A stretch of DNA of 64,000 nucleotides, taken from assembly GCA_001662425.1 (NCBI GenBank), contig BDDC01000046.1, positions 45,483-109,482 on the forward strand. Direction: 5' to 3'. The DNA is from Chlamydomonas sphaeroides. Lineage: Eukaryota; Chlorophyta; Chlorophyceae; Chlamydomonadales; Chlamydomonadaceae. The position numbers were made by a program, and so were the translations under genes. Under the pieces are notes generated by a model. The model was not told the DNA's origin. It saw only the letters and a program-made list of their open reading frames with translations, and did not search any database. Shown piece after piece: positions 1 to 11,561 of this stretch. Each line of letters begins with the position of its first letter. Position 1 is the first letter of the stretch.

Positions 1-3000
1 CTAACTACGGGCACGCTCCTGCTGTGTGCCGGCCATGGGAGGAAGCAGGCAAGCCGCGACTGTCTGCCTGCAACCGATGCCGCACGTACCACTGCGCTGT
101 AGACGCCCAGTCCTGGCCGTCTGGACTCGACGCCCCAAATTTAACACAGCGGCAACCAGAAGCCCCACTGAAGAGCGTTGCAGCTGTGCTCGTCCCGTGC
201 TGTGAACCTGTCACCAGCTGGTGGCGCCGACGTGTGTCGCAGACCAGCCTCCCGTGGCGTCCCTCCCCTGGCGTGTCACCCCCGCCGCCTGCCCACAGCG
301 AGCACTCAATCCCGCTCCTCCCTGTCGCTCCATACCACCGCAGCAGCCGCAAATCAAGGTCCCCTAAACCGCCCTGCCCTGTCGCCTGTCCCTGAATCAC
401 CCAACCCCAGAATGCCGCCGCAACCTCCACACCAGCCTACGCCCGGAACCCCACCCTCGCCGGCCGCGTCGCGGTCGATCCCCTGCTTGCTCCCGGATGG
501 TCCGAGCAGAAAGCCGCGCGCGACCGCGCCATGGCCGCTCAGGCCGCGCAGGCAGCCCCTGCTGCCAGCGGCGCTGGTCTCAACCTGCGCTTTCCATCGG
601 TGGCCGCCGACAAACACGGCCTGCCCTCGCACCTGCTCAAGCAGCTAGGCGCCGGCTACAGCGGCGGCTACAGCGGCCGCGGCCCGCAGGTGAGCGGATG
701 CAGCAAGCTTGCGACCTCGGCAGCACTCACACACATGCATCTGCACCTGGCGCCTGGCGCCTGACGGCCGGGCCTGCTCACACCTCAGCCACACAAGCGT
801 CAAGCCCTGTCCACCCACAACCCTGCCGCCGCAGGTCCTGCAGCGAGGCCCCTCGTCGCGGCCCACTAGCGACCAGCACGTGGTGGGTCCGACCCCTTTC
901 ACTTGAGAATCAGCGTGGGTCCGACCCCTTGGTCGTTGTGGCTGTCCGTCAGCACCGGCAGTGCGCACCTGCACCTGGTTGCTGCCGCAGCCCGGGGCAG
1001 CTGCGGACACAAGCCACGCCCTGCCTTCAGTGCCAGCACATGCAGTCGACCATCTGTGTGTATTCTCTGCCGATCCGCCCCGCCACACCCCGCACACTCG
1101 CAGTTCCCTGCGCTTGAAGGCCCCTCGGGCCCGGACTCGGCGCCGCCGGCCTACGACCCAGCCCGGCCAGGTCCTGGCTCGCCGGCGGCGGAGGACCGGC
1201 CGTCAGCGGACTCACCGCTGCAGCGGCCGGAGCAGGCCTTGACCACCAGTGGCGAAGCCATTTACCACCGCTCCAGGTGGGGTCTGGGCCTGGGTCGGGC
1301 CGCCGCCTACGGACGCCCAACGCGTCAGGCCCCCATCTCTGCGAGTCCTGCAAGCTGCCGTACGAGCCGTGGTACTCCAGACACACAAAGCCCCTCACGT
1401 CGACTTCCGGACCCTGGGACACCGCCACCACAGGAGTACGGTACGGCACGGCAGCATCCAGATCCGCACCTCGGCCACAGGCGAGCTGCCCCACGGCGAC
1501 CCCGACAGCCGCCGCAGCAGCGTCGCCGGGGCCTGGGCCATACCCTCGCCGCTCAAGGCCTCCCTGTCGGGTGCCTGCGTGCACCCGCATCCGCACCCAC
1601 ACCACACGGCAACGGGCGGCAGCCCCAGCTTCGCGCGGCGCCGCAGCCTGCTCGGCGTCGCCGCCAGCCGCGACGGCCGGCCCAGCGGCAGCGGCGCCGC
1701 GTCGCCAATGCCGCCGCACCGCCACGCTGGCTACGGCAGCGACGATGACGACGACGCGGGCTCGGCGCACGGTTCCGGCCCGTATGGCGGCGGCGGTGGC
1801 GGGCCGCTGCGGACGGTCAACAGTTCCTCACTGAGGCTGCAGGCCGCGCGCGTGCTGGCGTCGCCGTTGGAGGGCACCCGTGCAGGCAGCGGACCCAGCA
1901 GCCACGGCGCTGGTGGGCCGGCGTACCCCTCCCAACAGGTACGTTTGGTAAGCCTGCTGCTGCTGCTGGGGCACGGCTCCGTTACTTCCCTGCTTTACGT
2001 TCTACGTCAAGCACCCGCTCCCAACTCGGACGCTACAGCCCAAGGCACCCTGCTGAGCCAGCCCGCGTGCCGGTGTCCGTCCCTCGCTCGCAGCCGTCGC
2101 CGCTGCGGCCCACGCCCAGCCTGCCCGTCGACGCTGAGGTGCTTCGCCTTCCCGACACGCGCCCTCGTATGCCCGTCATCCTGCGCGAGGCGCCGCCGCC
2201 CGGCGGCCGCCCGCCGCACCGCCCCAGCGGCTCCGGCTCGGGGCCGGCCTGGCCGCGGCTAGGCGGCGGCGCTTCCGGCCCAGACTCTGCGCCGCTGGTT
2301 CCTAGCCCGGGCCTCGGGCCCGCCGCCGGGCAGAGGCTACTGATGACGGCCGGGGGCGCACCGGCGGTGGTGGGCCGGGGACCCTCCTCTGCGTCGGCCG
2401 TGCCGACGCTCGGCAGCGCCGCGAGCCTCGGCAGCCCGCTTCGCGCCAGCGGCATGGGTGGCGGCGGCGGCGGCACCGCCGCCGTTCTGCCCAGGGCCCA
2501 GCCGCACCTGCCCAGCCCGCTCGGCCACGGCGCATCCCGGACCAGCGGCAACGGCGCCGCCGCCGGGCGGCCGCCGGCCTTTGCCGCCATCAGCTCCCCG
2601 CCGGACCTGCGAGACTCGGGGTACGACGACGGTCCGACGTCGCTACCCGGCTACGACGACGGTATCGCCGGCGGCGGCCGCGGCGCCGCTGGCCCGGGAT
2701 CCATCTCGCAGTGCGGCGGCTGGCAAGATACCGCCGGCTCACACCGCCCGCTTGTGTGGCAGAGGAGCGGGCCCGTGGGCTCACAGGCGGCGATGCCGCC
2801 GCGGGCCCCCGCCGCCCTGGGTCTGGGCGTCCGGCCATTGCGCGGCGGCAACGGCCCGGCCGCTGGCATTGAAGTGCGCGCGTCGCTGCCGGTGCCGCTG
2901 CCTGCGTTGCCGTCTGCTGAACACGGCACCGGCGCCGGTTCCGCCACTGCTGAGGGCCCGAAGGCCTTCACCTCCTGGAACGGAGCCGACGCCCCGGCGC

Positions 3001-3134
3001 GCAGCGTTCCTAGCCCGGTCAGTGGCGGGGCCGGTGGGGCCGATCCTCGGCCCACACGCGCGCAGTCGCGGCTGGCGCGAGCCCGCGAGCAGCTGGCCCG
3101 GATGCAGCAGTCGGGGATGGAGGTGCCGCTGTAG
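1..3134 (+). CDS. GLPSHL-family gene 1 (5' end outside window), membrane-anchored disordered protein
   Basis: Unrecognised family; function unknown. Proposed exons: 1-48 (partial), 411-689, 835-882, 1104-1276, 1434-1947, 2058-3134. All junctions keep frame. Exon 1 is the end of a hydrophobic segment (LLLCAGHGRKQ) and stops at an apparent GC donor. Exon 2 carries VDPLLAPGW followed by an Arg/Lys-rich helix, then the motif PSVAADKHGLPSHLLKQLG. Exon 5 holds a Ser-rich stretch with GSIQIRTSATGEL, IPSPLK and an acidic run. The 359-codon last exon is Gly/Pro/Ala-rich, repeats GYDDG, and ends in the helical tail RLARAREQLARMQ. Every exon has a counterpart in gene 2 just downstream, which is the main support for the model. 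The exon 6 acceptor (ctgctgag) is unusual but identical in gene 2. Most of the protein is probably disordered. Confidence 0.7.
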
Positions 3135-4467
3135 TGGCATGTCGGGAAAGCTGTGTGGGTGTGGCATGTCCGCATATGGCATGTGATGTAGGGTGCCGCC
3201 GCCGGCGGAAGCAGGGTGGTATCGATGGTGCAGATAGCGGCGAGAAGGGCCTGCAGAGTGGGCCTATCGTGCAAGGTACGTGGTGTGGTCAGCACCGGGC
3301 TCCTGGCGGTGGGCGGCGGCGGCGGCGCCCCGTGCAGGCGCTGCGGCGCTAGGGCGCCTCGTGGTGTGAGGCCTTCTGGGTCGAGGCTGGGTTGAGTTCG
3401 GCGAGGGGTGGGGAGGGCGCGTTCGGAAGTATGGTGGGATAGGCCCTGCTATCTTCGCGTTCCGCTGGTCCTTCCGGTCGGTTCGCAGCGTTACGGTAAG
3501 GCCAGGTACGGCTAGCGTACGACACGTTGTTGCCAATGATTGCGTTGTCGCGAGCTCTGCTCAAATGCAGACCCGTATCAAGCCGCGCCGTGTGCTTAAC
3601 TCGCGTAATGTCAAGAATAGTTTACTGCGAACTGGTCAGCGGAACGCAGTCGTCGCATGTTGGCTAGCGATGATAGCCGTCGCACCTCTTGCTGGCGCTT
3701 TGTAGTAAGCTACATGCGTAGCCATGCGTCGAGGGGCGGCCGCAGCGGCGGTACAGAGATTGGTGCAACAGCATCCTCGTCGCCGCCTGCAAGAACAACG
3801 TGCGCAATGTACCTGCAGAGTGGCTACGATCTCGAGAGCTTACGAGCTCAGCGGGCTGCAATTCCGCGTGCGACAGACCCCGGCGGCCCGTCGCCCGTCA
3901 CGGTTTCCGCTCGTGGACCAGCGTGGACCGGGGCAAGAGTGGGAGCGGACGAGTCGCAGCTGCCGCGCCAGTTTGGGTCCGCTCCAAGCTAGAGGAATGG
4001 CGGCTCCATGTGTCGTGTCGCTCCAGGGCCAGCGCCAGAGATTGCCACAAAAAGCCGCACAAAACGCAACTTCGCCGTGTCCGTTTCAAAAACCTGCGGG
4101 TGCAGCAGCTGGGGTTCTAGGTTCAGGGCCAGGGCCCGGATGCAATGGGGCTCCGGTCGCATTGCGGCCCCAGGCCGGATAACACTTCCGTTGATGGAAG
4201 GACACGCTGAAAGCTATGCGGCCTCCCCTCTGACCTGTATCCGCATTTATACACAGCGCTATGTTGTCTGCTCTGCTATCACACTGTCAATCAATTGCTG
4301 CGGCAACCTGACTCACTCCCTGTGGGTTCGAGTCGTTTCGAGCCCACTTCCATGTTTATGCCGCTAGTCTGTGAGAGCTATTGCAGAACGTGAAATCCTG
4401 TTGACCACCTCACGAATCCACACGAGAACGCGTGGAGCGAAACTTCACGAGCGTGAAACTCTCGTTT
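3135..4467. other. Intergenic, 3' flank of gene 1 and promoter side of gene 2
   Basis: No convincing coding sequence. The stretch from about 3500 to 4400 is less G+C rich than the flanking exons. It should hold the end of the gene 1 transcript and the promoter and 5' leader of gene 2. I could not place a TATA box or polyadenylation signal with confidence. Confidence 0.5.
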
Positions 4468-7400
4468 ATGGAGCTCGCAGCCCTTGCCGGCCTCCTCGTG
4501 GGCGTCGCATTGAGTGTGCTGCTCACAGCAGGCGCGCTCCTGCTGTGTGCCGGCCACGGGAGAAAGCAGGCAAGCCGCGACTGTCTGCCTGCACTCGGTG
4601 CCCTGCGTACAACTGCGCACGCGCCCTCACCTTGGCCGTCATCACTTGACATCACACGATCAAACGGCGTCCACGAAAAAATGTTGCCATTAAACTACAA
4701 CAATTGTCACGAGCAGCGTTTGCAGCTGTGCTCTCCGTGCCGCGAACCTTCAGCTGATGATGCTGACGCGCAGGGCAGCCCCCTGTCTCCCCTAGCGTGT
4801 CCCGTGTCGCTCCCGCCACAGCGCACGCGAACTTCCTCACATCCTCCGTATTGCGCCACCAGCTACCGTCGCAGCCGCGGTTCAACCTGTCTATGCCCCT
4901 CCCCACCCAAACCTGCCCTGCCCTGTCGCCTGTCCCAACATCCCCAGGATGCCGCCGTGACCTCAAAACCCGCCTACGTCCGCAACCCCACCCTCGCCGG
5001 CCGCGTCGCGGTCGATCCCCTGCTTGCTCCCGGATGGTCCGAGCAGAAAGCCGCGCGCGACCGCGCCATGGCCGCTGAGGCTGCGCAGACGGCCATCGCT
5101 GCCAAAGGCGCCGGCCTCAACCTGCGCTTACCATCGGTGGCCGCCGACAAACACGGCCTGCCCTCGCACCTACTCAAGCAGCTAGGCGCCAACTACAGCG
5201 GCGGCCGCGGTCCGCAGGTCAGCGGGTGCAGCAAGCTCGCGATATGGGCAGCACTCACACACATGCGCGACCCTGCCTGAGGCTGATGCGGGGCGGGACG
5301 TGTGCCATGCCCGTCCGGCGTGGTCTGTTCGCACCTCAGCCTGTCCACGCAAGCGCCCATCCCTGTCCGCTCACAACCTTGCCGCCCCAGGTCCTGCAGC
5401 GTGGCCCTCCGACGCGGCCCGCCAGCGATCAGCATGTGGTGGGTCCGACCCATGGGTCGTCGTGGTTGCGCTGGGGCACCGGCAACACCCACTTGCACCC
5501 GACTGATGTGTTGAGGCCGCTGCGGACCCAAACCACATGCTGCCTTCCAACCCTTCGAAGCCGCCCCCTGCCAGCCCAGGAGCGCCGCACCGCACTTCCA
5601 TGTCGCCCAGCCACATCCCACACACTTACTAGACGTTGCTATATCTAAACACACATGCCTTTGCACCTGACGCCTGACGGCCGGGCCTACTCACACACCA
5701 GGCAGGGGCTCGTATCTTTCTCACCCAGGTCACCCACGCAAGTCACCCGACGTGCTGGCCATTTGGGACTGAACTTACCCGGCCTGGGTGACCTCAGGCG
5801 GCCGAAAGCTAAAGTCACCCAGTTTGCTGTATTTTGCTAGGCAACACCGTCTTTTGCGCCACTTTGGGTGACTTCCCGGCCAGAAGGCTAGGGGAAGTCA
5901 CCCACCCCGGGTGACTTGGCAGCGGATAAGATACGAGCCCTTCCCCAGCCCGTTCGACAAAGCGTCCACCCCTGTCCACCCACCACCCTGCCGCCGCAGG
6001 TCCTGCAGGAAGCCCCATCGTCGCGGCCCACCAGTGACCAGCACGTGGTGAGTCCGACACCTTTCACTTGAGAACCAGCGTGGGTCCGACCCCTGGGTCG
6101 TCGTGGTTATCCGTCGGTACCGGCAGGGCGCACCTGCACCTGGTTGCTACCGCAGCCCCGGGCAGCTGTGGACCCAAGCCACGTCCTGTCTCCATTGCCA
6201 GCACATGCAGCCGATCCCGTGTGTGTTCAAGTGTTAAGTCAAACAGAACTCCACACGTGGCACAGCCCCTGTGTGTGTGCACTGCCGATCCGCCCCGCCA
6301 CACCCCGCACACTCGCAGTTCCCTGTGCTTGAAGGCCCCTCGGACTCGGACTCGGCGCCGCCGGCCTACGACCCAGCCCGGCCAGGTCCTGGCTCGCCGG
6401 CGGCGGAGGACCGGCCGTCAGCGGACTCACCGCTGCAGCGGCCGGAGCCGGCTGTGACGGCTAGCGGCGAAGCCAGCTACCACCGCCCCAGGTGGGTTTG
6501 CTGGAGAGCCGACCGGCGAGCGGTTCCACGTGATGCGGTGCTCGCATGTAGGGCCCGGACCCCGGAGCCATGCCCTTTCTGCGTGCTGACCAGCGAGCCC
6601 CGAACGAGCCCCGAACGCCCACACCCCCGATCCTGGCTGCTGCCGCCACCACAGGAGTGCGGTGCGCCACAGCAGCATCCGCATCCGCACCTCGGCCACA
6701 GGCGAGCTTCCCCACAACGACCCTGACAGCCCCCGCAGCAGCGCCGCCACAGAGGCCTGGGCCATGCCCTCGCCGCTCAAGGTCTCGCTGTCGGGCGCCT
6801 GCCCCAGCCCGCAATCCCAGCCACCCCAGCCCAGCTTCAGCCCCAGCTTCGCGCGGCGCCGCAGCCTGCTCGGCGGCGCCTCTGGCCGCATCGGCCGGCC
6901 CAGCGGCAGCGGCGCCGCGTCGCCGATGCCGCCCTTAAACGATGCCGGCGATGGCAGTGACGATGACCATGACGCAGAGCCCCCACGCGGCTCCAGCCCG
7001 TATGGCGGCGGCGGCGGCGGGCTAAGGCGGATGGCCAAGAGCTCGTCACTGAGGCTCCAGGCCGCGCGCGTGCTGGCGTTGCCGGTGGACCCTGGCGCTC
7101 GTGCAGGCAGTGGACCCACCAGCCATGTCCCCGGTGGGCAGGCGTACCCCTCGCCGCAAGGATTCTTGGTAAGCCTGCTGCTGCTGCTGCTGCTGGTGCT
7201 GGGTGACGTCTCCTCGACTCGTCCGCTTGCGCCCTTTAGAGGGCATCCGCTCCCAGCTCGGACGCTACAGCCCAAGTCACACTGCTGAGCCCGCCCGCCT
7301 GCCGGTGTCCGCCCCTCCGCCGCAGCCCTCGCCGCTGCGACCCGCGTCAGGTGTCACCGCCGACGCCCAGATGATGCCCCTTCCCGACACGCGCCTGCGA

Positions 7401-8369
7401 ATGCCCCTGACCATGGCTGAGGCGCCGCCGCCGGGCGGCCGCCCACCACACCGCCCCAGCGGCTCCGGCGTGGGGACGGCCTGGGGGCTATTCGGCGACG
7501 GCGCTTCCGGCCCAGACTCTGCGCCGGTGGCGCCGAGCGCGGTCCTCGGGCTCACCCCTGGGCAGAGGCTGCTGGCAGCGGCCGGTGGCTCGCCGGTAGT
7601 GACTCGTCGGGGCCCATTCTCTTCCTCGGGCGTGCCGACGCTGGGTGGCGTTGCGAGCCTCGGCACCACCCTGCGCGTCAGCGGCATGGGTGGCGACGGC
7701 GCCGCCGCTGCCGCCGCCCCGGTCAGGGCCCAGCCGCACCTTGACAGCCAGTTCGGCGGCTACGGCGCGTACCGGATCAGCGGCAACGGTGCCGCCGCCG
7801 GGCAGCCGCCGGCCTTCGGCGCTGTTGGCTTCCCGCCCGACCTGTTGGACAACGGTCCGGCATCGTTACCCGGCTACGACGACGGCATCGTCGGCGGCGG
7901 CCGTGGCGGCGCCAACGGTGGCGGCGGCGCCGCTGGCCCGGGATCCATCTCGCAGTGCGGCGGCTGGCAAGACGCCGCCGGCCCACACCGCCCGCTCGTG
8001 TCGCAGAGGAGCGGACCCGTGGGCTCACCGGCGGCGATACCGCAGCGGGCCCCCGGCGCCCTGGGTGTGGGCGCCTGGCCGTCGCGTAGCGGCGACGACC
8101 CGGCCGCTGGCGTTGACATACGCACATCGCTGCCGGCGCTACTGCCTGTGGTGACCCTTGCTGAACTCAACACCGGCAGCGCAGTCGGCCCTGCTGTGGC
8201 CCCGAGGGCCTTCACGTCCTCTTACGGAGCCGACACCGCGGCATGCAGTGTGCCTTGCCCGGTTGGTGGCGGCGGCAGCGACGCCGTTGAACCCCAGCCT
8301 TCCCGTGCGCAGTTGCGGCTGGCGCGAGCGCGCGAGCAGCTGGCCCGGCTGCAGGAGCTGCAGCTGTAG
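4468..8369 (+). CDS. GLPSHL-family gene 2, complete, N-terminal membrane anchor plus disordered body
   Basis: Unrecognised family. Proposed exons: 4468-4569, 4948-5217, 5391-5438, 6000-6047, 6319-6491, 6655-7168, 7290-8369, giving 744 residues if both 48-base exons are used. Residues 1-34 begin MELAALAGLLVGVALSV and form one hydrophobic helix ending LLLC, so the protein is probably anchored with a short N-terminus. Residues 35-124 carry GRVAVDPLLAPGW, a basic helix and PSVAADKHGLPSHLLKQLG. The rest is Ser/Pro/Gly-rich with RHSSIRIRTSATGEL, MPSPLK, an acidic patch, and the tail RLARAREQLARLQ. A GTG codon lies in frame 12 codons upstream, but ATG 4468 fits the paralogues. Intron 1 appears to use a GC donor. 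The two 48-base exons are near duplicates, with a MITE between them. Sister gene of gene 1. Confidence 0.75.
5391..6047 (+). repeat. Duplicated 48-base exon in gene 2
   Basis: Positions 5391-5438 and 6000-6047 encode VLQRGPPTRPASDQHV and VLQEAPSSRPTSDQHV. Both are phase 0-0 with good AG acceptors and GT donors. Gene 1 has a single copy (835-882). Intron sequence just upstream of the second copy (near 5650-5700) matches the equivalent intron of gene 1, so the first copy is the added one. Both could be spliced together, or one could be chosen at a time. Confidence 0.65.
5706..5940. mobile_element. MITE with terminal inverted repeats, in an intron of gene 2
   Basis: Starts GGGCTCGTATCTT and ends with its exact reverse complement AAGATACGAGCCC. 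The similarity continues imperfectly inward through GGTGAC/GTCACC blocks. Internally there are several GTCACCC and GGGTGAC copies in both orientations, so the transcript could fold into a long hairpin. There is no coding capacity. Gene 1 lacks it at the equivalent intron position. No clear target-site duplication is visible. Confidence 0.7.
6219..6260 (-). repeat. Short dispersed repeat (GTGTGTTC-AGTGTTA type)
   Basis: Contains gtgtgttcaagtgttaag followed by cagaac and cacacg. Related copies lie at about 11090-11133, 32318-32360, 32572-32612, 36350-36402 and 53032-53075, in both orientations and mostly next to GT or CA runs. Confidence 0.5.
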
Positions 8370-9455
8370 CGCCATGTGGGAAGGGCTGTGGTATGCGGCA
8401 TGTGGGTCGGTGCGGCGCCGCGGAAGGCAGGGCGGCGGCGCCGGCAAAGGCAGGGCAGCGCCCTCCCACTCACCACCCAGACACCCGCATGCAGCGGCGG
8501 ATAGGGACTGCAGCATGGGCCTTTGGTGTAAGGCCTGTGGTGTGGTCAGCGCTTAACTACTGGCGGCGGCGGCGCTGGGGGTGCTGCGGCGCCGTGGGCG
8601 CAGCGGGCGGGCCAGGGCGTCTGTATGTTGTGTGCGCCACGGGGCGCCAGGTTTGGCTGCAGGCGGCCTTGGTGCCGCAGATGAAGACCTGCCGGAGGGG
8701 ATGGTGTGGTGGCTGTGTGGAGCTTGGACGCTAGGTGCCTGTTGAGGGCGGCGGTGGCGGCGACGTGACCATGGGGCCCCATGATGTCATGATGGGAGCC
8801 GTCAAGGGCGGCTCCAATTGACCCTTGCTCGGCGCAAGTGCGTGTGCACCTGCGCTGCACGTCCATGGTATGATAGCGGCGTGGGGTAAAGAGATGGGTA
8901 TGGGCGGGCTCGCGGGGCGGTCGGCCAGGGTTCCGCCGAGCGGCGTTCTCAACCTGTGAACGGAACACGCATGGATGGGGGCTCGCGCACGGCTGACGTA
9001 CTACAGCCTGCACGCCGCTGGCTATACGTGGAAACATTGAGGCCAGACAGTGGCTGTGCCAACGGCAGACTCGGAGCCCTTGCGCCTTATAAGCGGTGGT
9101 GTCCCTCGAGCAAACCGTCCACACAGGCGGTACTCTATGACGGTCTCCTTGCCAAGGCCCCCGAGCAGGCGAGAGACCGTTGTTCGAGGCTCAAGGCCAA
9201 ATTATGGGTTGGGTTCGGCGACGGACGGGAACGAAGGGCCAGGAGGGAAGAGCGCAGTCGGCGGTGTGCTGGGAAGTCAACATGGCTCGCTGACGGCGCG
9301 TGGGCAAGCAGCGAACCAGCCGCGGAAGCGCGCTGGCGACCTGAAGCGTGTGAGCGCCCAACAAGCAGGGCCAAGAGTTCATTGCCCGGCCCGCAGTGGG
9401 CCTTGCGTGCCGGAGGCGCCATCTTCCCAACCCCCTCCACAACCGCGGCCAACTG
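8370..9455. other. Intergenic, 3' flank of gene 2
   Basis: No supported gene. Open frames on both strands lack splice or family support and look like G+C-rich shadows. The first part should contain the 3' untranslated region of gene 2. Confidence 0.5.
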
Positions 9456-10254
9456 TTATAGTTACTGTTATTGTTACTGTTACATCGCACAGCGGAGGTC
9501 GCCGCTTCACAGCCAAGGGGGCCATCGGCAGATCAGGTCATCTCAGTGCACTAGGGCCCTCGGCTCCTCAGCGCTTCGGTCCGCCTATCCCACACATCCC
9601 TCAGATACCGAGCCACATGGCTCGGATCAGCCTCTAGCATCACGCGGCGCATGCCACGACGTGCAAGTTGGAGAGTAAGCTCGTGCTCAGCCCGCAGTTG
9701 GCTACATGCGGGACACTCGCCGAACACATGTCACTCATCTTCAACGCTGTTAGCACACAACCCGCAAAGGCGTGCCTCCCGCTAACCCTGGCATCGGCAG
9801 CATCCATGTGGCTTGCTCAACCCGCTTGCAAAGCCGGTCGGCTGCCGTCCCAGGGCTATCAGACAGACGCAGACGCACTCCGGTGTCTCGTCGGTACGCC
9901 GCAGCGGCGCAATGCGATAGCCAGCAATCAAGTGGCGATGCCGCCATTCAGATCCGACACATGGGGACAGATAGAGCGCCCCGCAGCAGCACGCAGCCAC
10001 AGCAGCCGGCCGCGGTGGATAGATGAATGCGCCAAGAGCTCCAGTGCGTACGGCCGCACGGCCCGAACATCGGGAGCACGAAGACGGGGCATCAAAGAAG
10101 CGCAAATACGGCATGTTGCAGCCTGCGCCATACGCCGCCATGTGAGGCTAGTAAGCTGAGCCCCCAGCAGTGCCGGCACAATTCGCACACACACACGTGT
10201 GTGTGTGGGGGGGGGGGGATACCCTATCACGACCCCCAAAGTGAACACACGCAC
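9456..10254 (-). mobile_element. Degenerate 3' end of a non-LTR retrotransposon (LINE)
   Basis: Reading the minus strand from about 10254 down, broken frames encode a CRIC-containing segment and then LCGLCANSVEDE, an in-frame TGA, and HVFGECPACSQLRAEH. This matches the C-terminal zinc-binding region that follows many LINE reverse transcriptases (zf-RVT-like, CxxC...H....C). The coding part is followed at 9456-9484 by an imperfect GTAACA repeat tail, typical of LINE 3' ends. The 5' part is missing and frames are interrupted, so it is a dead copy. The left limit is set by the tail; the right limit is uncertain. Confidence 0.6.
10185..10218. repeat. CA/GT palindromic microsatellite followed by a G run
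   Basis: A (CA)n run passes directly into (GT)n, forming a perfect palindrome of about 22 bases, and then into about 12 G. It could form a hairpin or Z-DNA-like structure. It lies near the 5' limit of the LINE remnant. Confidence 0.7.
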
Positions 10255-11561
10255 ACGTCGCCACCCCCGCGAAATGCCGTGTGCGTGTTACTCAATTGCT
10301 TTCCTTGAAACAGAACACAGAGTACGCACAGCGCCGTCATGCAGTGTGTCCACCCTTACGCAGGAAAGCACATGTCCAACCCCGCACATGCGGACGTCAG
10401 CACCGCCGCCTCCACACAGCTGGCGCATGCAGTCCTGTCCGCCACCACCGCCGCAGCCCAAACCAACAAACACGTACGATTGGAACGTACGTTCGTACTG
10501 CCCTGGCACAGCCACGCGAGCCACATGTCAGTGAGGCTTGAGCAATGCTAGCTCTGTCTCGGCGGCGGCATCGCCTTGCTCCATCAAGCGCCGCAAGCCC
10601 TCCATCCCCCACCTGCCGGCTGCACCGAGGCCGCGCGGCACTCATCACCGGTAGAGCCTATCGCGAGAAGCCGTCGACACGTCGATAAGATCAATGGCAC
10701 ACACGAGGGCTGACTGCGGGCTTGAAGGCCAGCAGCGCGTAGGCAGCCTCGCCTAAAAACACATGGCCCGCCAAGGCCCCATATAAGTCGCACACGCACA
10801 CGCACACACATATACAGAGGCCCACCACGTCAACGCCTGGCCCCCTACCGCGTGATCTTGCACACAATCGCACGCCTCAGCGGCCAAGGCAGCCCCCGGC
10901 GCCCGTCCAGAGAACAAACGCGCTCGCCAGGGGCCGCACATCCCACGTCACCACACCCAGGACCAGCAAATGTGGCTAGTGCGCCGGGGTGGGCTAGACC
11001 AGGCGCTGGTCTACGGCGTGTGGCTTATCCGGTCGTCGCGTGGCTGGCACCCGCCTGCGCCCGCGGTAATTGACCTCGCCACAGGACGCACACACACAGT
11101 GCGGTTCTGTTCTATTTAACACTGGAACACACGCACAGCCGCGGCAGCTCGGCGAGGCGTCACGCAGTCCGCGTCATGCGTCCTTCGCCCCTGCGTAGGA
11201 CACGTTGACCCTCACGCGTGTTTCCCTCCCCTCGCACGTGGCCGCTGCAGGAGCGCCCTGCGCCCTCGCGCCGAGGCGCAAGCAGCAGGCGCCTCGCCCT
11301 CCTCGCCACGCCGCAGACTCCCAGGCGCAGGCGTCAAACATCTATACCGGTGGCTAAAGCAGCAGCAACCAGCAGTCAACCGCGGCAACAGCAGCCAGGC
11401 AGTTCGTCAAGGCCGATCGCCTGGTACCACAGCCACGCGCTCAAATGTCGTTGCATGGTGCGGCACCCCACCCACCCGGCACCCTAGTCCTTGACCCACC
11501 CCTACCCCAAACTCGCAATCGCTGCGCCCTCAGCTAGCTTGCCATACCGCGCCTGGTCGCG
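10255..11561. other. Intergenic, between LINE remnant and 3' end of gene 3
   Basis: No supported gene. It contains (CA)n runs near 10790-10812 and a copy of the short dispersed repeat at about 11090-11133 (ttctgttctatttaacactg then gaacacacg). The right end should hold the 3' untranslated region of gene 3. Confidence 0.5.

Noticed and set aside
4660..4945. Continuation of the gene 2 frame through the first intron
   Set aside because: The frame is open by chance but is rich in Cys/Pro with no similarity to the paralogues, whereas splicing 4569 to 4948 gives the conserved protein.
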